From: Desertimonas sp963786985
GTDB lineage: Bacteria; Actinomycetota; Acidimicrobiia; Acidimicrobiales; Ilumatobacteraceae
NCBI GenBank assembly: GCA_963786985.1
Contig: CAWBBL010000016.1
Location: 186,001-250,000, forward strand
Length of the DNA stretch: 64,000 nt
Reading direction: 5' to 3'
Shown here: positions 7,893-15,654 of the stretch, piece by piece
How positions within the stretch are numbered: position 1 is the stretch's first letter
How the letters are laid out: every line of letters starts with the position of its first letter
Made by a program: the position numbers and the translations under genes
Notes under the pieces: generated by a model
What the model was told of the DNA's origin: nothing
Seen by the model: only the letters and a program-made list of their open reading frames with translations
The model's database searches: none

Positions 7893-9329
7893 ATGTCGAA
7901 CGACGATGACCTGGGTGAGGAACTGAACGTTGGGGAGTGGTCGAAGCGCGTCGCGTACTCCGAGCGCGGCGGGTTCGCCTACCGACCTGGGCAGGTCTTC
8001 GTTCAGGGGGCTCGCGGCGACGAGGCGGCATCGCTGCTCGGAACCAGACCCTCCCAAGCGTCAGCCCTGGTGCGCGAGCCGAGCGGCACGTACGAGCGGA
8101 TCGCGGGGGTCGACGACACCATCGACGGGATCGAATTCCTACGCGCCGAGGGGCTCCCTGCCCACCCCAATCACGTCATGTTCTCGCATTGCCAGTGCTG
8201 CTGTGGCCCTCATCCGGCGAACCTGTTCTCGGCCAACCCGTTCTCCTCCAACCCGTTCTCGTCCAACCCGTTCTCCAACCCGTTCTCCTCCAACCCGTTC
8301 TCGTCCAACCCGTTCTCGTCCAACCCGTTCTCGTCCAACCCGTCGGCCGACAGTTGGGCGAACTACGTCCAGCCGAACCCGCACCCGCTGCGGGCGACGG
8401 CCGGGTTCGAACCGGCGACGCGGGAGTTCCAGCGATCAGGCCGGCGACCGCACTCCGCCCGCCAGGCGGTCGGTCCGTACCTGCCCCCGCCTCCGACCAT
8501 CGATGGCGGCCAGCTGCGGCCACCGGTCGTGGTCATCGACACCGGCATCGCCACCGGAACGTTGCGCCCGGCGGCTCTTGAGGGCCCCGACATCATCCTC
8601 AACACGGCGGTCGCCGGCGTCTGCCGCCGGCCGGCCAGCGAGACACCCGATCGCGACGGCGACTACTTGATCGATCCGATTGCCGGTCATGGCACGTTCA
8701 TCGCCGGGATCATCAGGATGATCGCTCCGGGATGCGAGCTCCATGTACAAGGTCCGGTGTCGGGCTACGGGGACATCGACGAGCACGACGTCGGGCTCGT
8801 CCTCGACGCGCTCGCCCCACAGCCCCCCGGACTACTCAACCTCTCGTTTGGCGGCTACTCGGTGAGCGACATGCCGCGGCTCGCCGAGTCCGTGCGTGGG
8901 CTGCAACGCAGCGGCTGGGTCGTCGTGGCCTCCGCCGGGAACGACGCGACCTGCCAGCCGGCCTACCCGGCGGCCCTCCCTGACGTTGTCGCAGTCGGCG
9001 CCCTCGGGCAGTTCGGGCCGGCGCCGTTCACCAACTACGGGCCGTGGGTTCGGGCGTGTGCCCCGGGGGTCGACGTGGTGAGCACCTTCTTCAAGCAGTG
9101 GCAATCGACGATCGACGCCGCCGAACGGTACGAGGAGTGGGTGCGCTGGAGCGGCACCTCGTTTGCCGCGCCCGCTGTCACCGGGGCGCTCGCCCGGGCA
9201 ATGCGCGAAGGTCTTGACGCCCAACAGGCGGTGGACCGACTGATCGACGATCCAGGCCTGTTCCGGATCCACGGGCTGGGTGCCGTCGTCAACCAGACGC
9301 CGTGGTGGCGCAAGCGCTCGGGCCAGTAG
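7893..9329 (+). CDS. Cytosolic S8 subtilisin-like peptidase with NPFSS repeats
   Basis: 478 residues, no signal peptide. Residues 1-90 are an N-terminal region containing YRPGQVFVQG. A Cys cluster follows (C100, C102, C103, C104 in HCQCCCGPH), then an Asn-Pro-Phe-Ser-Ser repeat linker (about 115-150). The subtilase domain has all catalytic residues: D216 (VIDTG), H266 (GHGT), N350 (SAGN) and S423 (GTSFAAP). It should therefore be an active serine protease inside the cell. No pro-peptide-like segment or export signal is visible. It is co-directional with, and just downstream of, the cyclase/STAND gene, which suggests that protein controls it. The substrate is unknown. Confidence 0.9.
   Translation: MSNDDDLGEELNVGEWSKRVAYSERGGFAYRPGQVFVQGARGDEAASLLGTRPSQASALVREPSGTYERIAGVDDTIDGIEFLRAEGLPAHPNHVMFSHCQCCCGPHPANLFSANPFSSNPFSSNPFSNPFSSNPFSSNPFSSNPFSSNPSADSWANYVQPNPHPLRATAGFEPATREFQRSGRRPHSARQAVGPYLPPPPTIDGGQLRPPVVVIDTGIATGTLRPAALEGPDIILNTAVAGVCRRPASETPDRDGDYLIDPIAGHGTFIAGIIRMIAPGCELHVQGPVSGYGDIDEHDVGLVLDALAPQPPGLLNLSFGGYSVSDMPRLAESVRGLQRSGWVVVASAGNDATCQPAYPAALPDVVAVGALGQFGPAPFTNYGPWVRACAPGVDVVSTFFKQWQSTIDAAERYEEWVRWSGTSFAAPAVTGALARAMREGLDAQQAVDRLIDDPGLFRIHGLGAVVNQTPWWRKRSGQ
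8235..8341 (+). repeat. 15-bp coding tandem repeat (Asn-Pro-Phe-Ser-Ser)
   Basis: Seven tandem NPF units, nearly all 15 bp (AACCCGTTCTCSTCC); the third unit lacks one Ser codon. Both TCC and TCG are used at the same Ser position, so the array has diverged under coding selection rather than being a fresh slippage product. It lies between the Cys cluster and the protease domain. Confidence 0.9.
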
Positions 9330-9361
9330 CCGCGGGATCACCCGGCTCGGTGTCCTCGTGT

Positions 9362-9432
9362 CTGGGGAAGATCCGTGTCAGGCCCTGACACGGATCTTCC
9401 CCAGAAGCGCGTTTGGCACGGATCTTCCCCAG
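9362..9432. repeat. Dyad repeat family A, copy 1 (71 bp)
   Basis: Three copies of a unit beginning CTGGGGAAGATCCGTGTCAG in the order plus, minus, minus. The first two form a perfect 21-bp inverted repeat with one central base (9362-9404). The third ends exactly 28 bp after the second. It sits between the convergent subtilase and GDPD genes and could act as a bidirectional terminator. Sister copies are at 14676 and 19264. Confidence 0.85.
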
Positions 9433-9472
9433 ATCGTGGGGCAGGGTCGCCGCGGACTCCGCAGCGCTGACG

Positions 9473-10156
9473 TCACACGCCGAGCGCATCGACCAGCACA
9501 TCGGGCACATCGGTGCAGATGCCGTCGATCCCCCAGGACGTCAACTGACGGGCGCGTTCGGGGTCGTTGCACGTCCACGTGTTGACGTGCAGACCAGCGG
9601 CGTGGCAGCGCTCGATGACGTCGCCGTCGACCATCGGATCCCACGGGTGGAGGGCGCCGTGTCCGGCGCCGACCGCCCAGGCGATGTCCTCGTCACGCAC
9701 CACGCCGACCGTCAGCCAGCCCGTTGCGATGCGCGGATCGGCCGCCCGGCACCGGTCGATCGTCTCGCGGCGGAACGACGAGATCAGCCAGGCCGCCGGC
9801 GACTCCGTGCGCTCACCGAGAAGGGCGACGACCTCGCCGGCTACCCGGTCCTGCGGGTCGAAGTCTGGTTCGCCGGGAAGGTTCTTGATCTCGATGTCGA
9901 CGATCTTGCCGCGGCACGCATCGAGGGCTTCGGTGAGCGACGGAACGTGCGCTGGGAGGTCCGCCCGCCGGCATTCGACGATCGGTCGGCCGCCCTCCAG
10001 TACGGGGTCGTGGTGGACGATCAGTTCACCATCTGCCGTGCGCCTGACGTCGAGCTCGATGCCCTGCGCACCGGTGCCGGCGGCGGCGCGGAACGACGCC
10101 AGTGTGTTCTCGCGTGCCAGTCGCGGCGCGCCTCGATGGGCGATCACCTGGACCAC
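9473..10156 (-). CDS. Glycerophosphodiester phosphodiesterase
   Basis: 227 residues from the GTG at 10156 (243 from an ATG at 10204). GDPD-family enzymes hydrolyse glycerophosphodiesters to glycerol-3-phosphate and an alcohol. Key features are IAHRG at the N-terminus, ENTLASF, the metal-binding GIELDVRRTADG with following VHHD, DIEIKN, and the C-terminal VNTWTCNDPE. No signal peptide, so cytosolic. The GTG start is preferred because TAACGT lies seven bases upstream and the fold begins at once with VVQVIAHRG. Confidence 0.9.
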   Translation of the reverse strand: MVQVIAHRGAPRLARENTLASFRAAAGTGAQGIELDVRRTADGELIVHHDPVLEGGRPIVECRRADLPAHVPSLTEALDACRGKIVDIEIKNLPGEPDFDPQDRVAGEVVALLGERTESPAAWLISSFRRETIDRCRAADPRIATGWLTVGVVRDEDIAWAVGAGHGALHPWDPMVDGDVIERCHAAGLHVNTWTCNDPERARQLTSWGIDGICTDVPDVLVDALGV

Positions 10157-10163
10157 GGCTCGA

Positions 10164-10169
10164 ACGTTA
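10164..10169 (-). promoter_or_regulatory. -10 box (TAACGT) supporting the GTG start of the GDPD gene
   Basis: Minus-strand TAACGT is seven bases before the GTG at 10156, the standard leaderless spacing here. It would place the start 16 codons downstream of the longest possible one. Confidence 0.4.
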
Positions 10170-10309
10170 CGTTCTCGTGACACCCTTGTCAGATCAAGCT
10201 TCATGGCCTATGTTCCCCGGCGGCATCGCCTGCACGGCGGCATGGGGTGCCTGATCACCGGCGTCGTGGCCGACGCTCACAACCGATGAGGGCCAACCGA
10301 GGAGGCTCC

Positions 10310-10621
10310 GTGTCCGTACTTGCTTCAAGCCTTGCCCTGGGCGCTGCCGACCACAACTGGAGAGACCAAGCACTGTGCCGCGACACGGACCCGGAGCTGT
10401 TCTTTCCCATCGGGACGACCGGGTTCGCCCTGTTGCAACTGGAGAAGGCTCGGCAGGTCTGTGGAGAGTGTCTGGTTCGTGCGGAGTGTCTCGAGTTCGC
10501 CCTCGACACCAATCAGGACTCTGGAATCTGGGGCGGACTCTCCGAGGAGGAGCGCCGAGTCATCCGCCGCCAACGCGCCCGTCTCGCCCGACGCAAGGCC
10601 AGCCTGACGGCATCGAGCTGA
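10310..10621 (+). CDS. WhiB-family iron-sulfur transcriptional regulator
   Basis: 103 residues. WhiB-like proteins hold a [4Fe-4S] cluster through four cysteines and bind the primary sigma factor. Here they are C23, C51, C54 and C60, followed by the conserved turn SGIWGG and a basic C-terminal tail (RQRARLARRK) for DNA contact. The GTG start is chosen because GAGGAGG lies just upstream; an in-frame ATG at 10286 is also possible. It stands alone, convergent with pdtaS. The subclass (WhiA-D or WhiB1-7) cannot be assigned safely. Confidence 0.93.
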   Translation: MSVLASSLALGAADHNWRDQALCRDTDPELFFPIGTTGFALLQLEKARQVCGECLVRAECLEFALDTNQDSGIWGGLSEEERRVIRRQRARLARRKASLTASS

Positions 10622-10645
10622 CCCACCGCCCGGGCGTTGTCCGTT

Positions 10646-10716
10646 CTGGGCGGCCTCCGGTCCATTTCGGCTTCTGGGCGGCGTCCGGTCCGGAATCCGC
10701 AGCCTCGGCCGCCCAG
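10646..10716. repeat. Dyad repeat family B, copy 1 (71 bp)
   Basis: Three copies of a unit beginning CTGGGCGGCCTCCGGTCC in the order plus, plus, minus. Direct units start 28 bp apart (10646, 10674) and the inverted pair spans 43 bp. It occupies the gap between the convergent whiB and pdtaS genes. The sequence is unrelated to family A but the geometry is identical. Confidence 0.8.
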
Positions 10717-10733
10717 TTCGAACGCCGCTGACC

Positions 10734-12227
10734 CTACGTCAACGGCACGACGAGCTGCACGACGGTGCCTGGGCGGTCCCCGCCGTGCGACTCGAGGCCA
10801 ACACCTTCGAGGTCGACCGGCTTCGCCGGGCGCATGGCGATCGTCCCGTTGAGCTCGGTGGTGACCAGCGTGCGAACGATCGACAGGCCCAGACCCGTCG
10901 CCGATTCGATGCGGAACGTCGGCTCCAGCCCGTGGCCGTCGTCGACGACGTCGATGCCCAACTCCTCACCATCGTTGTCGAGGGCGACGACGACGCGCCC
11001 ACCGGCACTGCCCTCGGGGAACCCGTGATCGACGGCGTTCTGCAGCAGCTCGGTGAGGACGACCGACAATGGAGTGGCGACCCTGGCCGGAATCCGGCCG
11101 CCCTCACCGACGAGGGAGAACTCCACCGGCCGGTCGGGTGACTGCAGGCTTTCCTCGGCGAGGCGCAGCAGCGGGCGGACGATCTCGATGAACGTCACGT
11201 CGTCGCCGGGCTCGCGTGACAGCGACTCGTGGACGAGAGCGATCGTGCGGATGCGGCGCACCGACTCGCCGACGGCGGCGATTGCTTCGGGGCTCGACAA
11301 CCGCCGGGCCTGCAGCCGCAACAGCGATGAGATCGTCTGCAGGTTGTTCTTGACGCGGTGGTGGATCTCGCGGATCGTGGCGTCCTTGCTCATCAGCAGG
11401 CGATCACGCTGACGCAAGTCGGTGACATCGCGCAACAGCAGGACTCCGCCGGCGATCTCGTCGTTGGACAGCATCGGCATGCATTTGCAGAGCAGGACGA
11501 CTTCGGCGGCCTGCTCGAACTCCTCGACGACGGGCTGTCGAGTCTCGAACGCCCGGCGCACGACGTCGTCGTAGAAGCCGAGTTCGGCGAGGCGCATGCC
11601 CACGGCGTTGGCGTGGATGCCGACACGGTGCATCGCCGAATTGGCGTTCGGCGACAGATAGCGAACTCGGGCGTCGGCATCGACGATGAGCACGCCGTCA
11701 CCAACACGCGGCGCAGCCGTGGAATCGACCACCCCCCGGGCGTACGGGAACGAGCCGTCGGCGATCATCGCCGCGAACCGATCGAACAGTGAGAGGTACT
11801 CGCGCTCGAGTTCGCCGGGGATGCGGCCCGATTGCTCGACCCACTCACGGGTCATCACGGCGATCGTGTTGTCGCCGTGGCGAACGGGGACCGCCAGCAT
11901 CCGCGCCGGATCGTCCTGCTCCTCGACGGTGACGTCACCTTCGGTGATCTCCCGGGAGCTGAGCACCCGGTGGAGCACGGCTTGCTCGGTGGCGTTGGCG
12001 TAGGTGCCGACCCAGTCGGTGCGGTAGGCGGTCTGCGCCGTCGCGGGGCGGATCTGGCCGATGATCAGCCAGCGATCGTCCTTCGTCGGGGCGTAGAGCA
12101 ACAGGTCCGAGAAACTGAGGTCGGCGAGCAGCGCCCACTCCGACGTCAGTCGGTTGAGGTGGCTCACCTGCTCACGGTCGAGCGACGTGTTTTCCCGGAC
12201 GAGTCCCGCAACCGAAGCCATCGCCAT
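10734..12227 (-). CDS. pdtaS: PdtaS-like sensor histidine kinase
   Basis: 497 residues, soluble. It has an N-terminal GAF-like region (about 1-150), a PAS domain (about 165-280), then the HisKA_2/HWE-type dimerisation motif EIHHRVKNNLQTISSLL with the phospho-accepting His, and a HATPase domain (ELLQNAVDHGF, DDGHGL, GLGLSIV). This is the PdtaS architecture; in mycobacteria PdtaS signals to the RNA-binding antiterminator PdtaR. No pdtaR is visible nearby. The start overlaps the stop of the upstream ArsA-like gene by one base (TGATG), so translation is coupled. Confidence 0.9.
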   Translation of the reverse strand: MAMASVAGLVRENTSLDREQVSHLNRLTSEWALLADLSFSDLLLYAPTKDDRWLIIGQIRPATAQTAYRTDWVGTYANATEQAVLHRVLSSREITEGDVTVEEQDDPARMLAVPVRHGDNTIAVMTREWVEQSGRIPGELEREYLSLFDRFAAMIADGSFPYARGVVDSTAAPRVGDGVLIVDADARVRYLSPNANSAMHRVGIHANAVGMRLAELGFYDDVVRRAFETRQPVVEEFEQAAEVVLLCKCMPMLSNDEIAGGVLLLRDVTDLRQRDRLLMSKDATIREIHHRVKNNLQTISSLLRLQARRLSSPEAIAAVGESVRRIRTIALVHESLSREPGDDVTFIEIVRPLLRLAEESLQSPDRPVEFSLVGEGGRIPARVATPLSVVLTELLQNAVDHGFPEGSAGGRVVVALDNDGEELGIDVVDDGHGLEPTFRIESATGLGLSIVRTLVTTELNGTIAMRPAKPVDLEGVGLESHGGDRPGTVVQLVVPLT

Positions 12228-13465
12228 CAGTCTGCCGGTTCGCGCATGCCGGCGACGATCGCCAGCAGACCGGCGAGGTCGTGGACATCGCTCGGCTGGG
12301 CCTCGATGTCGACCACCTGGGGGGCCACGGCGGCCAGTTCGGCCCGGCGCTCGGCCTCTCGCGTCGCCACGAGGGCGACGTCGTGGAAGCTCTCGGCGAC
12401 CCGTGCGAGGACGTGATCGACGACCGCGGCGTCGACCGTTCGGGGCCCTCGCTTCGCGCGCGACAGCTTGCCGGCAACCTGGGCCGCCAGTTCGACGTCG
12501 CCGGTCGCGGCGGCGAGCCGGGTGGCACTCGCTGCCGCCGCCCGTGACGTCAACGCCGCGGGCATCACCCGGTTGGCGATCACCGCGCCGACGAAGTACT
12601 GCCGCTCGGCCAGCTCGCGCACCAGGTAACCAGCCTCATGGGCTGGGGACGCTTCCAGCGTGGTGACGACGACGAATGTCGTTCGCGGATCGCCGAGCAG
12701 TCCCTCGACCTCTCGGGCGCGTCGCACGAACCCGCCTTCCATTGCCTGGAAGAGGATGAAGAACTCGGCGATGTCTTGGAGGAAGCGCGAACCGAGCACG
12801 CGGTCGGCGACCTGGTTGAACGGCTTCGACGCCAGGTTGAACAGGCGTGAGCGGTACGGCACGGTGAGCCAGCGGAGCAGCCGGCTGCCGAAGAAGTCGA
12901 CCATCCGCGACGGCGCATCGAGCACGTCGAGGGCGTTTCGCGACGGCGGCGTATCGACGATCACGAGGTCATAGGTGCCGGACGAATGGACCTCGTGGAG
13001 TTGCTCCATCGCCAGGTAGTCGTGGCTGTGCACGAAGCGGCTGGTGATGTTCTGATACAGCGGGTTGGTGAGCACCGAGTCACGGATCTTGTCGTCGGGC
13101 GCGTGACGGCTGATCAGCTCGTCCCATCCCGCCTTGGTGTCGAGCATCGCCGCCCACAGCTCACCGCGTGGCGAGATTCCGATCGAGCGCAGCGCGTCAT
13201 CGGGCACCCGCGTCGCCACGTTGCCGATCTTGCCGACACCCAGCGCGTCCGCCAAGCGGCGCGCCGGGTCGACCGTCAGCACGAGTACCCGGCCACCCTG
13301 TTCGGCCGCCGCGGCCAGACCGAGGGCGGCCGCCACCGTCGTCTTGCCGACCCCACCGGAGCCGCAGACGAGAACCATCTCCTTGCTCGCCAGCAGCGCG
13401 TCGAGCCCGCTCGGCAGGGTCGTCGCCGGAGCGGCCCTCGAGGACGATCGTGAGGCAACCATCAC
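12227..13465 (-). CDS. ArsA/GET3-family ATPase, BagB-like
   Basis: 412 residues. Deviant Walker A GSGGVGKTTV (near residue 35), a DPARRL switch, and VIVDTPPSRNALD. This is the longer partner of the paired ArsA-like ATPases known in mycobacteria as Rv3679/Rv3680 (BagA/BagB), proposed to resemble the Get3 tail-anchored protein targeting factor. It overlaps the upstream partner by 4 bp and pdtaS by 1 bp. It lacks the cysteines expected of an arsenite pump ATPase and no arsenic genes are nearby, so an arsenical role is unlikely. Confidence 0.88.
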   Translation of the reverse strand: MMVASRSSSRAAPATTLPSGLDALLASKEMVLVCGSGGVGKTTVAAALGLAAAAEQGGRVLVLTVDPARRLADALGVGKIGNVATRVPDDALRSIGISPRGELWAAMLDTKAGWDELISRHAPDDKIRDSVLTNPLYQNITSRFVHSHDYLAMEQLHEVHSSGTYDLVIVDTPPSRNALDVLDAPSRMVDFFGSRLLRWLTVPYRSRLFNLASKPFNQVADRVLGSRFLQDIAEFFILFQAMEGGFVRRAREVEGLLGDPRTTFVVVTTLEASPAHEAGYLVRELAERQYFVGAVIANRVMPAALTSRAAAASATRLAAATGDVELAAQVAGKLSRAKRGPRTVDAAVVDHVLARVAESFHDVALVATREAERRAELAAVAPQVVDIEAQPSDVHDLAGLLAIVAGMREPAD

Positions 13466-14409
13466 GCCACGTCCAGCTCCTCGCCGAGCGCCTCGGCGAC
13501 GAGGGCGACGACACGCCGGCCGGTTGCCCGGGTGAACAGCTCGGGCACGTACAAGATCGGCAGGCCGGGCGCAACGGCGGCGCGCAGGCGCTCGAGGTGT
13601 CTGGCGCCGACGACGCGTCGGGCTTCGGTGAGTTGGGCGGCGAGCACCACGTCGCGAACACCAGGCCCGGCGGCGTCGACAAGGAGTTGCATGGCGCTGT
13701 CGAGGCTCGCCACGACAGCGGATTCCTTGCGGTCGAACAGCGCCGGGAGCACGCGGTTGGCGACGATCGCCGCCGTGTGGATCTGGGTGTCGGCGGCGAA
13801 CCGATCGAGGAGCTCGATCGTCTCGACCACCGGCATCTCCTCTGGTGCCGTGACGACGACGACACCGGTGCGGTCCGGGTCCTCGAGGATGTCGAGCATC
13901 CAGCGCGTCTGGTCGCGGACCATGCCCACTTGGATCAGTTCACCGATCACCCGGGGTGCCGCAACCTGGGCGACGATGTGACCGCTTGCCTCGGCGTCGA
14001 CGACGACGAGGTCGTAGTGCCGCTCGCGAACCTCGTAGGCGAGCTTGCCGACACCGAGGATCTCCTTGACGCCAGGAGCCGCGTCGGCGACGAAGTCGAA
14101 CGTCCGGGCGAGCGGGCCGAGACGGCCGACGAGCGGCACGCGCACGAACAGCTTGAGGTACTCGCGCAGGGCATGTTCGGTGTCCATCGCCATCGCCTCG
14201 AGATTGTTCTGAACGAGCCGCGGCGTGAACTCCAGCGAAGAGGTGTCGAGAGCCACGGCGAGCGCACCCTTGGCATCCATCTCGCACACCAGCGTGCGCT
14301 TGCCGGCGCCGGCGGCGAGGACGGCGAGGGCCGCAGCCACCGACGTCTTGCCGACGCCACCCTTCCCCGTGACGAAGATCAGCTGCTTGTCGAGCAGCTG
14401 GTTGGTCAC
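13462..14409 (-). CDS. ArsA/GET3-family ATPase, BagA-like
   Basis: 315 residues, the shorter partner of the pair. N-terminal Walker A TGKGGVGKTSV near residue 14; a DYDLVVVDAEASGH-like switch region (YDLVVVDAEASGHIV) where the usual TAPTGH is replaced. By family it should dimerise with the adjacent ATPase. The gene overlaps both neighbours by 4 bp (DUF3107 gene upstream, BagB-like gene downstream), giving a tightly coupled four-gene operon ending with pdtaS. Confidence 0.88.
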   Translation of the reverse strand: MTNQLLDKQLIFVTGKGGVGKTSVAAALAVLAAGAGKRTLVCEMDAKGALAVALDTSSLEFTPRLVQNNLEAMAMDTEHALREYLKLFVRVPLVGRLGPLARTFDFVADAAPGVKEILGVGKLAYEVRERHYDLVVVDAEASGHIVAQVAAPRVIGELIQVGMVRDQTRWMLDILEDPDRTGVVVVTAPEEMPVVETIELLDRFAADTQIHTAAIVANRVLPALFDRKESAVVASLDSAMQLLVDAAGPGVRDVVLAAQLTEARRVVGARHLERLRAAVAPGLPILYVPELFTRATGRRVVALVAEALGEELDVA

Positions 14410-14636
14410 CCCCCGAAGCCGATGCGCCGATCGGCGTCCGCGGTCCCGATCTCGACGTAGGCGATCTTCTCGGCGGGCACGGCGATCCGCCGGCCGCGCT
14501 TGTCGGTGAGCCAGAGAATGTCGGCAGCTCCGCCGAGGGCGGCTTCCACGGACTTCTCGACGGCCGCACGCTCGCCGTCGTCGACTTCCACGTTGATCTC
14601 GCGAGGGGCCTGGGTCACACCGATTCGAACGTCCAC
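14406..14636 (-). CDS. DUF3107 family small protein
   Basis: 76 residues beginning DVRIGVTQAPREI and ending with the conserved segment DKRGRRIAVPAEKIAYVEIG, the hallmark of DUF3107, a small actinobacterial family of unknown function. The GTG start at 14636 is chosen because TACGCT lies exactly seven bases upstream and the conserved domain begins at residue 2; the frame itself is open much further. First gene of the operon with the two ArsA-like ATPases and pdtaS, a link worth noting for its function. Confidence 0.85.
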   Translation of the reverse strand: MDVRIGVTQAPREINVEVDDGERAAVEKSVEAALGGAADILWLTDKRGRRIAVPAEKIAYVEIGTADADRRIGFGG

Positions 14637-14643
14637 GCCCCGC

Positions 14644-14649
14644 AGCGTA
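14644..14649 (-). promoter_or_regulatory. -10 box (TACGCT) of the DUF3107-bagAB-pdtaS operon
   Basis: Minus-strand TACGCT seven bases before the GTG at 14636. It decides the start of the DUF3107 gene. Confidence 0.5.
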
Positions 14650-14675
14650 CGGGTGATGCCCCTGCTCCGCCGCTT

Positions 14676-14746
14676 CTGGGGAAGTTTCGTGTCAGCCCCT
14701 GATTCACAACTTCCCCAGAACGACGAATGGCACGGATCTTCCCCAG
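14676..14746. repeat. Dyad repeat family A, copy 2 (71 bp)
   Basis: Same plus, minus, minus order and exactly the same 71-bp length as copy 1. The inverted pair spans 43 bp (14676-14718) with several mismatches, and the third unit ends 28 bp later. It lies between the DUF3107 promoter and the 3' end of the sufR-like gene. Confidence 0.8.
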
Positions 14747-14754
14747 ATGTGGGA

Positions 14755-15570
14755 TCACACAGCTGTCGCGCAGAGGGTGTCGCCGTGGGCCTTGGAGGCC
14801 GCGGTGACGACGTCGAGCGAGGCGGCTGACGGGTAGAGCACCCCGAGCATGCCGCGCACCATGCCGCGGTCGACGGCACACAACACCGGATGTTCGATGG
14901 CGAGGTTGCCGAACGGGCAATGATCGCTGATGATCTGCAAGTGGTCGCCAGGGCGACGACCAGGCTCCACGACCGGGGCGCTCGTGCGCGCCGCGAACCC
15001 GTGGGCGGTGAGGGCGGCGGCCACCGCTTGCATCGCCGTGCGCAACGAGCGCTGCCCGGCGGCGCGCGGATCGGGGCCGGGCCCGGAAGACGCGTCGCCG
15101 GTCAATCCGGCGGCGAGCGTGCGCCCGTACGTCGCGCCGACGTCCTCGGCCATCGCCTCGGCCTCCGACTGCGGCAGCCGCGCCAAGGCCTGGCCGAGCA
15201 GGGCAAGCACGAGATCCTCGGTGTGCACGGGCACCTCGTTCGCCGTATCGGTCGGCACGGCGACGTAGCGCTTCGACGGGCGGCCGGCCTTGCGCCGCGA
15301 CAACTCCGCCGGCCGGGCGGCGACCTCGACGTACCCGCCAGCCGCCAGCTTGTCGAGATGGTGGCGGGCGACGTTCGGGTGCACCCCGACCTCGGCGGCG
15401 ACCGTCGCGGCGGTGACGCCGTCGGCGTTGCCCGTGTCGTCGGCGGTGTGATCGCGGACGAACAAGTAGATCCGCCGACGTGTCGGGTCGCCGAACGCGT
15501 CGGTGATCGCCGACACCGCGGCGGTAAACGTGGTGCCGGCGGGAACGCCCCCCGAAGCGGCTCGCGGCAT
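14755..15570 (-). CDS. SufR-like iron-sulfur transcriptional regulator
   Basis: 271 residues. An N-terminal ArsR/DeoR-type winged helix (FGDPTRRRIYLFV, then VGVHPNVARHHLDKL) is followed by a long C-terminal domain with cysteines C218, C231 and C267 (DHCPFG, HPVLC, GDTLC). That spacing resembles SufR, which binds a cluster and represses Fe-S assembly genes. The neighbour on the other strand is the Fe-S carrier mrp, which supports the assignment. The ATG at 15570 is chosen from a TACAAT box seven bases upstream; the frame continues antisense through mrp. No suf genes are in the window. Confidence 0.82.
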   Translation of the reverse strand: MPRAASGGVPAGTTFTAAVSAITDAFGDPTRRRIYLFVRDHTADDTGNADGVTAATVAAEVGVHPNVARHHLDKLAAGGYVEVAARPAELSRRKAGRPSKRYVAVPTDTANEVPVHTEDLVLALLGQALARLPQSEAEAMAEDVGATYGRTLAAGLTGDASSGPGPDPRAAGQRSLRTAMQAVAAALTAHGFAARTSAPVVEPGRRPGDHLQIISDHCPFGNLAIEHPVLCAVDRGMVRGMLGVLYPSAASLDVVTAASKAHGDTLCATAV

Positions 15571-15577
15571 GGCCGGT

Positions 15578-15583
15578 ATTGTA
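15578..15583 (-). promoter_or_regulatory. -10 box (TACAAT) of the sufR-like gene
   Basis: Near-consensus TACAAT, seven bases before the ATG at 15570 on the minus strand. It touches the palindrome at 15585-15596. Confidence 0.6.
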
Positions 15584-15584
15584 C

Positions 15585-15596
15585 CTATCTGGATAG
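15585..15596. promoter_or_regulatory. Candidate operator palindrome between sufR-like gene and mrp
   Basis: CTATC-TG-GATAG is a perfect 5-bp inverted repeat placed directly upstream of the sufR-like -10 box and 59 bp before mrp. A repressor bound here would block its own promoter and perhaps mrp. The sequence does not match published SufR operators I know, so the link is inference. Confidence 0.4.
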
Positions 15597-15654
15597 TGCA
15601 AATCCGTCGGCCGCCACCTAGCCGACGACACGTCCGAAAAGGAGCCAGCCCACG

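Noticed and set aside
8235..8341. Non-coding microsatellite or CRISPR-like array
   Set aside because: The 15-bp units are in frame in a conserved protease gene and show synonymous variation.
12227..14409. Arsenite efflux ATPases
   Set aside because: No arsenite-binding cysteines and no arsB, arsC or arsR nearby; the paired arrangement fits the BagA/BagB type.
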